From the NCBI RefSeq assembly GCF_003852895.1, contig NZ_QUSW01000007.1:62001-126000 (forward strand): DNA of 64,000 nt, in the 5' to 3' direction. A program made the position numbers and the translations under genes. The notes under the pieces are model-generated. The model was not told where the DNA came from. It worked only from the letters and a program-made list of their open reading frames with translations, and did no database searches. Shown here piece by piece: positions 33,035-42,305 of this stretch (positions are counted from its first letter, which is position 1; every line of letters starts with the position of its first letter). This DNA comes from Rhizobacter terrae (GTDB taxonomy: Bacteria; Pseudomonadota; Gammaproteobacteria; Burkholderiales; Burkholderiaceae_C).

Positions 33035-35375
33035 AGAACGAATTGGTCGCTGGGGCGGAAGTGCCGTCGCGCAGCAGGCGGTAGCCCGGGATATTGTCCT
33101 TCAAGACCTGCAGGGGGTTTGAACCCAGCCGTGACAAGCCAACGAGTTCGAGCTGCCACAGCAGCCGCGTGGTGGCTTCGCTGCGGCCGGTGGACAGGCG
33201 CTCGGCCACCAGCCGACCGATCCAGCAGCCGGCGTCGTACTCCAGCCCCACCACCGCGTCGGTGACACGGCTGTCGCGCGTGCTGTAGTTCACCCGTCCC
33301 ACGGCATACATCGTGCCCTTGCAACTGCCGCTGCCGCCGGTGACGCGCAGCTCCTTGGCCGGAGCGGGCGAATCGTCGACGCCGGCCGGCAGTGGTCCAT
33401 AGAGTGGCCATTGCCAGCCGAGTTCAACCTGTTCGCTCAAACCCCGGGCCAGGCGGTAGGTGGCGTTGATGGTGCGGTAGGGGCCGGGCGAATAGCGGGC
33501 GCTGACGATGGAGCGCACGGCACTGTGGGTGTCGGGGTTGTACTGGACCGTGCCGTCCAGGTGCCAGCGGGGGATGAGGTTGCTGGAGCCCAGCAGGAGG
33601 ATGTCGGAGAAGCGCTGCGTGAACGGCGTGCCCTCGGGCGTGATGCGCTGGTCGCGGAACAGGAAGCGCTGCACCACGCCCAGGCGAACCGCCTCGGCGC
33701 CAGTGTCGGGTTCCAGCAGCCGGGTGGTGACGCCGGCGGTGAGCTGGTGCGCGTCGGAGACGCGGTCCACGCCGGAGAAGGCGTTCTCCGTGTAGATCGT
33801 CTCGAAGTTGAAGTCCTTGCCCGCCGAATCGAAGTTCGGCAGCAGCGTCTGGTCGCGGAAGGGCGTGTTGACGTACAGCAGCCGCGGTTCCAGTGTCTGG
33901 CGCACCTCGCGGCCGAACCACCGGGTGTCGCGCTCGAACACCCAGGCGCTGTCCACGCTGAGGGTGGGAATGATGCGCGAGGCCGTCCTGCGGCCATCGG
34001 ACATCGGCTGGTCCAGCGAATAGGCCGCTGCGTTCAGCGACAGCTTGGGCGTGAACGACCAGCCGGGCGTCAGCCAGGGCCGGGCGATGCTGGCCAGCGT
34101 GTGCGCACGCACGCCGGTTGGGCGCGACAGGTCGGCCGCCAGCGTGCCGTCGGGATTGACGAAACGGTTGAACTCGCCCTCGAAGCCCAGCTCCAGTCCA
34201 CCACCCAGCCGTTGCAAGGTGCGCGCGCCGATCTGTGGCAGCCGCTGGTACGGTGCCTCGGTGATGGGCGCATCGGTGTTTTGCAGCACCTGCCACTGCA
34301 TCGCGCGGGCGTAGGTGGTCCACTCGCCCAACGGCTTGCTGGCCTGTACATCCGACAGCAGCAGGCGCGGGGTGATGGTGTTGAGGTTGCGCGGGAAGTC
34401 TTTCCAGTAGTCGTCGTCCGAGACGCGCAGTGCCCGCACCGCCAGGTTGGTGTTGCCGATCAGCGCCGCGTCGTGCGAGAACGTGACGGCGTACCGCGAC
34501 TTGCCCGTGAGCTTGTCGTTGGGCATCAGGTCGAGGTTGAGGTTGCCGTTGTAGTGCGGCTCGAGGTACCGCAACTCGGTGCCCAGCGACACGCCGCGCT
34601 TGGTGGCGAAGCCGGGCGTGATGGTGGCGTCGCGGTTGGGCGCGATGTTCCAGTAGTAGGGCACCGACATCACGAAGCCGCTCTTGCTGTCCAGCGGGTA
34701 GATGTTGGGCGGCAGCCAGCCCGACTTTCGCGCGTCCGTCAGCGGAAAGCTCAGCACCGGCGCACCCAGGATGGGCACGCCCATGAAGCGCAGCACCGCG
34801 CCCTCGGCGATGCCCTCGTTCGCCTCGAAGTCCATCTTCACCTTGGACGTGCTGAGCAGCCAGGCCGGGTCGCCGCTGCCGTCCGTCGGGCAGCTGGTGT
34901 AGGTGGCGGCGGTGGCCACGGCCCGCTGGTCGTCCAGGAAGTCGATGCGCTGGGCTGACCCGCCTGCGCCGGTGCGGCTGAAGAAGTAGGTCGGCTGGAG
35001 GAAAAAGCCCTCGAAGCGCTGCACATGCAGTTGCAATTCGGGGCCGGAGTAGATGTTGCCGTCGCGGCTGACCCGCACGTTGCCGCGGGCGGTGGCGAGG
35101 TCGTCGGCGTTGTCGTAGGCCAGGCGGTCGGCGCGGATCACCATGCCGCCGCGGCGGAACTCGGCATCGCCTTCGGCCACGGTTTCCAGGTCGGGCCGCC
35201 CGCGCAGCTCCTTGGCCTGCAGCACGATGGGAAGCTTGCGGGAGGCGTCGCCGCGCGAGGGCGCCGCCAGCGTGGGCGAGATCTGCAGCTGGATGCCCGC
35301 GTCCTGCGCGGCGGCCGTGCCCGCGCCCATCAGCGCCAAGGCGGCCGCCACCGGCGCGAGGCGGTCAGGCGGCAT
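33027..35375 (-). CDS. lptD: LPS-assembly protein LptD
   Basis: A 782-residue outer membrane protein with a signal peptide (ALALMGAGTAAAQ), an N-terminal periplasmic OstA/LptA-like domain (about 45-160, RADRLAYDNADDLATARGNV) and a C-terminal beta-barrel ending in the RND-like SFYD. It inserts lipopolysaccharide into the outer leaflet together with LptE (19631). The ATG at 35375 is chosen; an in-frame TTG at 35408 is a possible longer start and no clear ribosome binding site decides between them. Divergent from amgK. Confidence 0.94.
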   Translation of the reverse strand: MPPDRLAPVAAALALMGAGTAAAQDAGIQLQISPTLAAPSRGDASRKLPIVLQAKELRGRPDLETVAEGDAEFRRGGMVIRADRLAYDNADDLATARGNVRVSRDGNIYSGPELQLHVQRFEGFFLQPTYFFSRTGAGGSAQRIDFLDDQRAVATAATYTSCPTDGSGDPAWLLSTSKVKMDFEANEGIAEGAVLRFMGVPILGAPVLSFPLTDARKSGWLPPNIYPLDSKSGFVMSVPYYWNIAPNRDATITPGFATKRGVSLGTELRYLEPHYNGNLNLDLMPNDKLTGKSRYAVTFSHDAALIGNTNLAVRALRVSDDDYWKDFPRNLNTITPRLLLSDVQASKPLGEWTTYARAMQWQVLQNTDAPITEAPYQRLPQIGARTLQRLGGGLELGFEGEFNRFVNPDGTLAADLSRPTGVRAHTLASIARPWLTPGWSFTPKLSLNAAAYSLDQPMSDGRRTASRIIPTLSVDSAWVFERDTRWFGREVRQTLEPRLLYVNTPFRDQTLLPNFDSAGKDFNFETIYTENAFSGVDRVSDAHQLTAGVTTRLLEPDTGAEAVRLGVVQRFLFRDQRITPEGTPFTQRFSDILLLGSSNLIPRWHLDGTVQYNPDTHSAVRSIVSARYSPGPYRTINATYRLARGLSEQVELGWQWPLYGPLPAGVDDSPAPAKELRVTGGSGSCKGTMYAVGRVNYSTRDSRVTDAVVGLEYDAGCWIGRLVAERLSTGRSEATTRLLWQLELVGLSRLGSNPLQVLKDNIPGYRLLRDGTSAPATNSFYD

Positions 35376-35617
35376 CAGGCAAGGCGAGTGGACGGAGCGA
35401 CGCAGCAAGGCGGGATGAAAGACAACGGGGAGGAAGACGCCCGCCTTGGTCGGTGACGCTGCTCGAGGACGAGCGGTGCGAAGTTGCCAAGCTTGTCGGG
35501 GCTGGTTTGTAGAATCGATTATCCATGAGGCACCGCCCGAGAGCGGCGCCCACCCTTTGACGGCACAGGCACACGTCCCAAGTCCGCGCGACGCGCGGCG
35601 AATCCCCCACGCACGCC

Positions 35618-36688
35618 ATGAACACCCAAACCCCCCAAGCCCCCGAGCCGGCCGTCCACTGGGCGGACGAATCGCGCCACCAGTTGTTCGATGCCTGGCT
35701 CGCGAAGATCGCGCCCCGGCATGGCCTGCAGGCCATCACGCTGCAGCCGGCGTCGGCCGATGCGAGCTTCCGGCGCTACCTGCGCATCGCGGGCCAGGGC
35801 GGCAGCTTCATCATCATGGATGCGCCGCCGCCGCACGAGGACGTGCGGCCCTTCGTGCGGATCGCCGGCCTGCTGCTCGATGCCGGGCTGCATGCGCCGC
35901 AGGTGCTGGAGCAGGACGACGAACACGGCTTCCTGCTGCTGAGCGATCTGGGCAACCGCCTGTACCTCGGCGAACTGCAGGCCGCGGTGAAGGCCGGGGA
36001 CAGCAAGACCATCGCCACGCTCATGCACGACGCGACGACCGCGCTCGTGACCTGGCAGCTCAAGGGCGATGCCAGCGGCCTGCCTCCCTATGACGACGCC
36101 CTGCTGCGCCGCGAGATGCAGCTTTTTCCCGACTGGCTGGTGGAGCGCGAGTTCGGCCAGACCTGGACGGACGAGCAGAAGTCGCAGTGGCAAGGCGTGA
36201 CCGACCTGCTGGTGAAGAGCGCGCTGGCCCAGCCCACGGTGGCCGTGCACCGCGACTACATGCCGCGCAACCTGATGGTGTGCGACGTGAACCCGGGCAT
36301 CCTCGACTTCCAGGATGCAGTGCGCGGACCCATCACCTACGACGTGGCCTCGATGCTGCGCGATGCCTTCATCAGCTGGGACGAGGAGCAGGAGATCGAC
36401 TGGGCCGTTCGCTACTGGGAGCTGGCAAAGAAGGCGGGCCTGCCGGTGCCGGAGGATTTCGGCGACTTCTGGCGCCAGATCGAATGGATGGGCCTGCAGC
36501 GCCACCTCAAGGTGCTGGGTATCTTCTGCCGCCTCAAGCACCGCGACCACAAGCCCAAGTACGCCGAAGACCTGCCGCGCTTCTTCCGCTACGCCCACCG
36601 TGTGGGGATCCGCTACAACGGACTGGGGCCGCTGGCGCGCCTCATCGAGCCACTGATGGGCGAGACGCGGACCGACGCGTTCTACTGA
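35618..36688 (+). CDS. amgK: Aminoglycoside-phosphotransferase-family sugar kinase, AmgK-like
   Basis: A 356-residue kinase. The catalytic loop VHRDYMPRNLM (about residue 210) and the metal-binding ILDFQDAVRGP (about 228) are those of the choline/aminoglycoside kinase fold; ADASFRRYLRI is the N-terminal family hallmark. Homologues phosphorylate the anomeric carbon of N-acetylmuramate and N-acetylglucosamine in cell-wall recycling. Such genes usually sit divergent from lptD and next to murU; here no murU follows, only a convergent LysR gene, so the nucleotidyltransferase partner must lie elsewhere or be absent. Confidence 0.85.
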   Translation: MNTQTPQAPEPAVHWADESRHQLFDAWLAKIAPRHGLQAITLQPASADASFRRYLRIAGQGGSFIIMDAPPPHEDVRPFVRIAGLLLDAGLHAPQVLEQDDEHGFLLLSDLGNRLYLGELQAAVKAGDSKTIATLMHDATTALVTWQLKGDASGLPPYDDALLRREMQLFPDWLVEREFGQTWTDEQKSQWQGVTDLLVKSALAQPTVAVHRDYMPRNLMVCDVNPGILDFQDAVRGPITYDVASMLRDAFISWDEEQEIDWAVRYWELAKKAGLPVPEDFGDFWRQIEWMGLQRHLKVLGIFCRLKHRDHKPKYAEDLPRFFRYAHRVGIRYNGLGPLARLIEPLMGETRTDAFY

Positions 36689-36710
36689 CGCCGGGGATTC
36701 GGGGCTGGCC

Positions 36711-37730
36711 TCAGGCCTCGGCCTTGGCGCTGATGGCGGGCTTGGCCGTGGCCTCGGCGACGGGGCAGGGCTTGCTCGCGGTGCGTGTCTCGCAGCCGGC
36801 AGCGCTCAGCCACGGGTCCTTGTCCTCGCCACCGAAGACCTGCACGAGGAAATCCACGAACGCACGGGTGCGCGCGGGCACGTGCTTGCGCGTGGGCATG
36901 GCCGCGTAGAGCGACACGGTGAACAGGTGCCAGGCGGGCAGCACGCGCTCCAGGGCGTGCTCCAGCAGGGCGTCTTCCACCACGAAGGACGGCAGCCCCG
37001 CGATGCCCAGTCCGTGCAGTGCCGCGGCGTAGAGCGTGTCGGTGTGCACCGTGCCCAGCACCGGACGGTTGGGCGTGAGCGTCACCGACTCGCCGCCGGG
37101 TTCGTCGTCGCCCCAGGCGCCCTGCACGAAGGTGATCTCGCGCAGGAAGGTGGGCAACATGGCCTCGTGCAGCACGAGGTCGGTGGGATGCTCGGGCCGG
37201 CCGTTGCGGTCGAGGTATTCGGGCGAGGCGCAGGCGATCACCTCTGCCTTTGCCAGCCGGCGCGCCACGAAGTCGCCGTCCAGCGGGCGGCGGCCCATGC
37301 TGATGATGGTGACGTCGAAGTTCTCGTCCATCGTCTCCACCGGCCCTGGTGCCGACAGCTCGATGGTGATCTTCGGGTACATCGCGTGGAACTTGGGCAG
37401 ATGCTTGGCGAGCTGGTGTGTCGCGAAGGCCGGTGCGCACAGGATGCGCAGGTGCCCGCGCGGCTCGGAGCTGGCCGTGCTGGCCAGCGCCTCGGCCTCC
37501 TCCACCTCGGTGAGGATGAGCCTCACGCGTTCGAGGTAGGACTCGCCGATGTCCGTCAGCGCCAGGCGTCGCGTGGTGCGGTTGATGAGCCGTGCGCCCA
37601 GGTGCTCTTCGAGGTCGGCCACGAGTCGGGTGACGACGGCCGGGGAGAGGTTCATTTCGCGCGCCGCGGCGGCGAAGCTGCCGGAATCGATGACCCGGCA
37701 GAAGACACGCATGGAGTGGAGTCTGTCCAT
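36711..37730 (-). CDS. LysR family transcriptional regulator
   Basis: A 339-residue regulator. The winged helix is at residues 1-60 (MRVFCRVIDSGSFAAAAREM, SPAVVTRLVADLEEHLG) and the substrate-binding domain follows (about 90-300). The C-terminal tail beyond about residue 305 (with several Cys and Ala/Lys residues) is longer than usual. The divergent neighbour is a small exported protein gene (37856), the likely target. The effector cannot be read from sequence. Confidence 0.9.
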   Translation of the reverse strand: MDRLHSMRVFCRVIDSGSFAAAAREMNLSPAVVTRLVADLEEHLGARLINRTTRRLALTDIGESYLERVRLILTEVEEAEALASTASSEPRGHLRILCAPAFATHQLAKHLPKFHAMYPKITIELSAPGPVETMDENFDVTIISMGRRPLDGDFVARRLAKAEVIACASPEYLDRNGRPEHPTDLVLHEAMLPTFLREITFVQGAWGDDEPGGESVTLTPNRPVLGTVHTDTLYAAALHGLGIAGLPSFVVEDALLEHALERVLPAWHLFTVSLYAAMPTRKHVPARTRAFVDFLVQVFGGEDKDPWLSAAGCETRTASKPCPVAEATAKPAISAKAEA

Positions 37731-37855
37731 TGCAACCCCTCTATTCTTTCAAAAACCGGAATGGCGAGATTCAGTTTAGGCCATTTATTGATCGAGTGGC
37801 AATGCCTAAAGTTCATCCCATCGCAACACCGACTCCCTCCTGAAAGGAAGCCACC

Positions 37856-38137
37856 ATGAACGTCAAGCACATCGCCGCCCTGTCCCTCGCGCTGGCCGGC
37901 TCCGCCGCCATGGCTTTCGAAGCCACCGAATTCACGGATCCCGTCATCACCCCGGCCGGCGTGCACGCCATCCAGGCCGGCAAGACGCAAGAGCCGACCG
38001 CCATCGTCGTGAGCCGTGGCGAAGCCACCCAGTTCGTCGACGTGGCCCGGCAGACGCGCGATCGCGCCGAAGTCCGCGCCGAGGCCCGCACGGCCGCCCG
38101 CGAGCACAAGGTGAACCCGCTGTACATCGGCGGCTGA
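37856..38137 (+). CDS. Small exported protein with GEATQF motif, DUF4148-like
   Basis: A 93-residue protein with a Sec signal peptide (HIAALSLALAGSAAMA) and a short mature part containing SRGEATQFVDVA followed by an Arg/Glu-rich helix and the end NPLYIGG. An AAGGAAG ribosome binding site precedes the ATG. It is related to the protein at 3422 through the GEATQF segment and similar helix. Function unknown; the divergent LysR gene suggests regulated expression. A terminator follows. Confidence 0.78.
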   Translation: MNVKHIAALSLALAGSAAMAFEATEFTDPVITPAGVHAIQAGKTQEPTAIVVSRGEATQFVDVARQTRDRAEVRAEARTAAREHKVNPLYIGG

Positions 38138-38174
38138 TCCAGCCGGTTTGCATCTCCTGGGATCTCGCGTCACG

Positions 38175-38196
38175 AGGCCGCCTTCGGGCGGCCTTC
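38175..38196. terminator. Bidirectional terminator between convergent genes
   Basis: Perfect 8 bp stem AGGCCGCC/GGCGGCCT (38175-38182 with 38187-38194) with a TTCG tetraloop, between the exported protein gene and the convergent lipoprotein gene that ends at 38202. Confidence 0.8.
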
Positions 38197-38201
38197 GTCA
38201 T

Positions 38202-38582
38202 TCAGGGCTGGACCGCGATGACCACCGTGGCCGTCTTGCTCGTGTCGGCCACCAGCGTGGCGGTGAGCGTGACCGTGCCGCCGCTGCTGGTCGTCACACT
38301 GCTCAGCCAGGTGGCGCCGTTGTCCACGATGACGCCCACGCTCGCGCTGCTGGAGACAGCCGACCAGGTCATGGTGGCCGTGGAGTCGAGCCGCACCTGA
38401 TGCCCGGATTGCGCCACCAGCGGCGCCGTCTGCCCCGGCGTGACGCTCAATCCCGCCACGCGGATACCGTCGACCATGCCCGTGATGGTGAAGGCGGGCG
38501 ACGGCGCAGCATCCCCGCCGCCACCGCAGGCGGACAGGCACATGGCCAGCAGGAAGCCGAAGAGAAGGCGAAGCGCGTGCAT
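38202..38582 (-). CDS. Small lipoprotein with a Big-like domain
   Basis: A 126-residue protein. The ATG at 38582 begins a signal peptide with the lipobox LSAC (Cys about residue 19) followed by a GGGG linker. The rest is Thr/Ser/Val-rich beta sequence (VTPGQTAPLVAQSGHQVRLD, TSSGGTVTLTATLVADTSKT) in the style of bacterial immunoglobulin-like repeats. It is likely anchored in the outer membrane facing the periplasm. Function unknown. Confidence 0.75.
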   Translation of the reverse strand: MHALRLLFGFLLAMCLSACGGGGDAAPSPAFTITGMVDGIRVAGLSVTPGQTAPLVAQSGHQVRLDSTATMTWSAVSSSASVGVIVDNGATWLSSVTTSSGGTVTLTATLVADTSKTATVVIAVQP

Positions 38583-38713
38583 GCCGTGTCCAGGAGTGCG
38601 GTCCAGTGTAGAAGTCACATCCGCTGACAAACCGTTCCAGGCGTTGACCGCAGAGGCCAAAACGCTGACCGGCCGCACTCATCGGACAATGCAGGCTTCG
38701 CCTTCCGCCTGCC

Positions 38714-40360
38714 ATGCTCCGACTCACCGAACTCCGCCTGCCGCTGGACCACGCCGACGACGCACTTCGCCCGGCCATCGTCGAGCGCCTTCGCATCCAG
38801 GATGCGGACCTCATCGACTTCAAGGTCTACAAGCGCAGCTACGACGCCCGCAAGAAGCACGCAATGCTGTTCATCTACACGGTGGACTGCACGCTGCGCG
38901 ACGAGGCGAAGGTGCTGGCGAAACACCAGGGCGACCGGCACGTCACGTCCTCGCCGGACACGCGCTACAAGTTCGTCGGCCAGGTGCCGGCCGATTTCCA
39001 CGCGCAAGGAAGACTGCGTCCGCTGGTCGTGGGCTTTGGCCCCTGCGGTCTCTTCGCCGCGCTGATCCTCGCGCAGATGGGCCTGCGTCCCATCGTGCTC
39101 GAACGCGGCAAGCCCGTGCGCGAGCGCACCAAGGACACCTGGGGCCTGTGGCGCAAGCGCGTGCTGGAGCCGGAATCGAACGTGCAGTTCGGCGAAGGCG
39201 GCGCGGGCACCTTCTCCGACGGCAAGCTCTACAGCCAGATCAGCGACCCGCGCTTCCTCACGCGCAAGGTGCTCACCGAGTTCGTCAAGGCCGGCGCGCC
39301 CGACGAGATCCTCTTCGTGAGCAAGCCGCACATCGGCACCTTCCGTCTGGTGAGCATGATCGAGAAGATGCGTGCCGAGATCGAATCGCTGGGCGGCGAG
39401 ATCCGCTTCCAGCAGCGCGTGACGGACCTGCACATCGAAGGCGGCGCGGTGCGCGGCGTGACGCTCGCCTCGGGCGAGGAGATCCGCGCGGACCACGTCA
39501 TCCTGGCGCTTGGCCACAGTGCGCGCGACACCTTCGCCATGCTGCACGGGCGCGGCGTGTTCATGGAAGCCAAGCCTTTCTCGGTGGGATTCCGCATCGA
39601 GCATCCGCAGTCCATCATCGACCGTGCACGCTTCGGCCCGAACGCAGGCAACCCGCTGCTGGGTGCGGCCGACTACAAGCTCGTGCACCATGCGAAGAAC
39701 GGGCGCTCGGTCTACAGCTTCTGCATGTGCCCGGGCGGCACGGTGGTGGCGGCCACGTCAGAGCCCAACCGCGTGGTGACCAACGGCATGAGCCAGTACT
39801 CGCGCAACGAGCGCAACGCGAATGCGGGCATCGTGGTGGGCATCTCGCCTGCGGACTACAGCAGCGATCCGAACGCCACGGGCCCGGTGAATCCGCTCGA
39901 CGGCATTGCCTTCCAGCGAGTGCTGGAGTCGCGCGCGTACGAGCTGGGCGGATCGACCTACGACGCGCCGGGCCAGCTCGTGGGCGACTTCATCAAGGGC
40001 CGAGCGTCCACGGAGTTGGGCACCGTGCAGCCTTCGTACAAGCCGGGCGTGCATCTCACCGACCTCGCGCCCAGCCTGCCGATGTACGCCATCGAAGCCA
40101 TCCGCGAAGCGCTGCCGGCTTTCGACCGGCAGATCAAGGGCTTCGCGATGAACGACGCCGTGCTCACCGGCGTGGAGACGCGTACCTCGTCGCCGCTGCG
40201 CATCACGCGCGGCAAGGACCACCAGAGCCTCAACGTGCGCGGCCTCTATCCCGCCGGTGAAGGTGCGGGCTATGCGGGCGGCATCATGTCTGCCGGTGTC
40301 GATGGCATCGAGGTCGCCGAAGCCGTCGCGCGCTCACTGTTGAATATTCACGCTGTGTAG
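38714..40360 (+). CDS. FAD-dependent oxidoreductase of unknown substrate
   Basis: A 548-residue flavoprotein. After a basic N-terminal region of about 100 residues (KRSYDARKKHAMLFIYTV) comes the FAD motif GFGPCGLFAALILAQMG (about residue 107) and a later ALGHSARDTF segment. The C-terminus has the second FAD contact (GLYPAGEGAGYAGGIMSAGVDG). This long form is widespread in bacteria and usually annotated only as FAD-dependent dehydrogenase; a link to thiolation or RNA modification is not established. Transcribed alone. Confidence 0.85.
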   Translation: MLRLTELRLPLDHADDALRPAIVERLRIQDADLIDFKVYKRSYDARKKHAMLFIYTVDCTLRDEAKVLAKHQGDRHVTSSPDTRYKFVGQVPADFHAQGRLRPLVVGFGPCGLFAALILAQMGLRPIVLERGKPVRERTKDTWGLWRKRVLEPESNVQFGEGGAGTFSDGKLYSQISDPRFLTRKVLTEFVKAGAPDEILFVSKPHIGTFRLVSMIEKMRAEIESLGGEIRFQQRVTDLHIEGGAVRGVTLASGEEIRADHVILALGHSARDTFAMLHGRGVFMEAKPFSVGFRIEHPQSIIDRARFGPNAGNPLLGAADYKLVHHAKNGRSVYSFCMCPGGTVVAATSEPNRVVTNGMSQYSRNERNANAGIVVGISPADYSSDPNATGPVNPLDGIAFQRVLESRAYELGGSTYDAPGQLVGDFIKGRASTELGTVQPSYKPGVHLTDLAPSLPMYAIEAIREALPAFDRQIKGFAMNDAVLTGVETRTSSPLRITRGKDHQSLNVRGLYPAGEGAGYAGGIMSAGVDGIEVAEAVARSLLNIHAV

Positions 40361-40420
40361 TCAGTGACCCGCTGCGTGTACTACATGCAGCGCTTGCAAG
40401 AAAAAATCGAGCGTGTAGTC
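40355..40420 (+). promoter_or_regulatory. Possible operator repeats upstream of malE
   Basis: The octamer GTGTAGTC occurs at 40355-40362 and 40413-40420, and a related GTGTACTACA at 40376-40385, all within the 146-base spacer before the maltose-binding protein gene. Such spaced repeats suggest a regulator binding region. The protein that binds is unknown. Confidence 0.35.
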
Positions 40421-40506
40421 GACTGATTCTTCAGGGTCGACACTGGTCTTTCGCTCGCGCCGTTCCCGCAACATGACGTTACCAAGTCAGTACCAAGGAG
40501 ACGTCA

Positions 40507-41718
40507 ATGGGGCACATCGCGAAACGCATCGCAGGCGCGGCATTGCTGGTCGCGGCCTTCGCCGTGCAGGCGGCGGAGAAGGGCAAGCTCACCATCTGGA
40601 TCAACAACGACAAGGGCTACAACGGCCTGCAGAAAGTTGCTGACGAGTACACGAAGAAGACCGGCGTGAAGGTCAAGGTCGAGCACTTCGACAACGCGGT
40701 CGGCAAGTTCGAGGAGGCCATGGCCAATGGCAAGGGGCCGGACATCTGGATCTGGCCGCACGACCGGTTGGGCGACTGGATCAAGCGCGGGTTCATCGCA
40801 CCCGTGACGCCTGACGCCGCACTGCGACAGGACATCGTGCAGGTCGCCTGGGACGGCTTCACGCAAGGCGGCAAGACCTGGGGCTATCCGCTGTCGGTGG
40901 AAGCCATCGCATTGCTCTACAACAAGGACCTGGTGCCCGAGCCGCCCAAGACCTTCGAAGAGATCATCCCGCTGCACTACAAGCTCAAGACAAAGGGCGT
41001 GCGCGCGATCGGCTGGGAAACCGAAAGCGCCTACTTCACCTGGCCGCTGCTCGCGGCTGGCGGCGCCTACGTGTTCCAGCGCAAGATCGACGGCAGCTTC
41101 GACGCCCGCGACACCGGCATCAACCACCCGGGTGCGATCAAGGGCGCCGAGTTCCTGATGTCGATGATCAAGAACGGCCTGCTGCCCGATGGCGGCCAGA
41201 CCTACCAGGAAGCCGAGGAAGGCATGACCTCGGGCAAGCAGGCGATGTGGATCACCGGCCCCTGGGCCTGGGAGACGCTGGCCAAGGCGAAGATCAACTA
41301 CGGCGTGGCCGTGCTGCCCACGCTCAACGGCAAGCCCGCGCGGCCCTTCGTGGGCGTGCTGGGCGCGATGGTCACGCAAAGCTCGCCCAACAAACAGCTG
41401 GCGGCGCAGTTCCTGGAGAGTCACCTGTTGCAAGCCAGCGGATTGGCGGCGATGAACCAGGACAAGCCGCTGGGCGTGCCCGCGTCCAAGAAGATGTTCT
41501 GGACGCTGTACAGCGACCCGCGCATCCGCACGTCCATGGACTCGATCTACGCCGGCCGCGCCATGCCCAGCAACACCGAGATGACGCTGTTCTGGCAGAA
41601 CCTCACCACCGCGCTGAAGGACATGCAGGAAAGCGCCAAGCCGCCGCGCGATGCGCTGGAAGCCGCCGCGATCGGCATCCGTGGACAGCCGGTGAAGATG
41701 GCCTCGGCGAAGAAGTAG
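40507..41718 (+). CDS. malE: Maltose/maltodextrin-binding periplasmic protein
   Basis: A 403-residue extracellular solute-binding protein close to MalE: signal peptide ending VQAAEKG, then LTIWINNDKGYNGLQKVADE, GPDIWIWPHDRLG, YFTWPLLAAGG and GPWAWETLAK, all characteristic maltodextrin-binding segments. It would deliver maltodextrins to a MalFGK2 ABC transporter. No permease or ATPase gene is adjacent; both neighbours are unrelated. An AAGGAG site precedes the ATG. It is either an orphan binding protein or one that serves a transporter elsewhere. Confidence 0.9.
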   Translation: MGHIAKRIAGAALLVAAFAVQAAEKGKLTIWINNDKGYNGLQKVADEYTKKTGVKVKVEHFDNAVGKFEEAMANGKGPDIWIWPHDRLGDWIKRGFIAPVTPDAALRQDIVQVAWDGFTQGGKTWGYPLSVEAIALLYNKDLVPEPPKTFEEIIPLHYKLKTKGVRAIGWETESAYFTWPLLAAGGAYVFQRKIDGSFDARDTGINHPGAIKGAEFLMSMIKNGLLPDGGQTYQEAEEGMTSGKQAMWITGPWAWETLAKAKINYGVAVLPTLNGKPARPFVGVLGAMVTQSSPNKQLAAQFLESHLLQASGLAAMNQDKPLGVPASKKMFWTLYSDPRIRTSMDSIYAGRAMPSNTEMTLFWQNLTTALKDMQESAKPPRDALEAAAIGIRGQPVKMASAKK

Positions 41719-41734
41719 CCGACGGCGGGAGCGT

Positions 41735-42214
41735 TCAGGGCCTCGTGTACCAGAGGTCCTGGACGGCCAGGCTGGTGACGGGCTTGAGCCCTTCGGAGGC
41801 CATGTACTGGTTGACACTGGCAAAGAGATCGTCGCCCAGCTTCTCGATGCCGGCCGAACCGACGAGGTCGTCGGCCTTTCGCATGCCGGCCGTCACCTGC
41901 AGCAGCTCGGTGATGGGCATCAGCCGATGCTGCATGGCCTGCTGGTTGGACCAGCTGCCGGCATCCATCGACACCCGCACTTTCATGATGGCGCCGTCAC
42001 GCGTGGTGCTGCGCAGCTCGCCGGGCGTGAACCATTGCGGCAGCGGGCGGTCGTCGCCAGGCACGGCGCGCTCGATGCCGAACCACGAACTGCCGTAGAC
42101 CACCAGCAGCGGCACCCCGACCAATGCCGCCACGAACAACAGCACGACGAAGCTGCGCCCCAGGTTGCTGGTGGGCGGATCCTCGGCGACGGGAAATCTG
42201 GATTGGCGAGCCAT
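41735..42214 (-). CDS. Membrane-anchored protein of unknown function
   Basis: A 159-residue protein starting at ATG 42214 (MARQSRFPVAEDPPTSN). One membrane helix lies at about residues 23-45 (FVVLLFVAALVGVPLLVVYG); the rest is predicted periplasmic, without cysteines. The longer frame from 42286 passes through a terminator hairpin and is not used. It is convergent with malE and downstream of the M20 peptidase gene. No family recognised. Confidence 0.7.
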   Translation of the reverse strand: MARQSRFPVAEDPPTSNLGRSFVVLLFVAALVGVPLLVVYGSSWFGIERAVPGDDRPLPQWFTPGELRSTTRDGAIMKVRVSMDAGSWSNQQAMQHRLMPITELLQVTAGMRKADDLVGSAGIEKLGDDLFASVNQYMASEGLKPVTSLAVQDLWYTRP

Positions 42215-42259
42215 GTCCGAGCCATTGGACCGTGGAACACGCCACGCGAGTCCAACGAA

Positions 42260-42280
42260 AAGCGGGCCCGCGGCCCGCTT
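42260..42280 (-). terminator. Terminator after the M20 peptidase gene
   Basis: Perfect 9 bp stem AAGCGGGCC/GGCCCGCTT (42260-42268 with 42272-42280), 3-base loop; read on the minus strand it continues into TTTTCG. It lies 26 bases beyond the peptidase stop. Confidence 0.8.
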
Positions 42281-42305
42281 GTTCATGTGCGAGCAGCGAA
42301 CCGCT

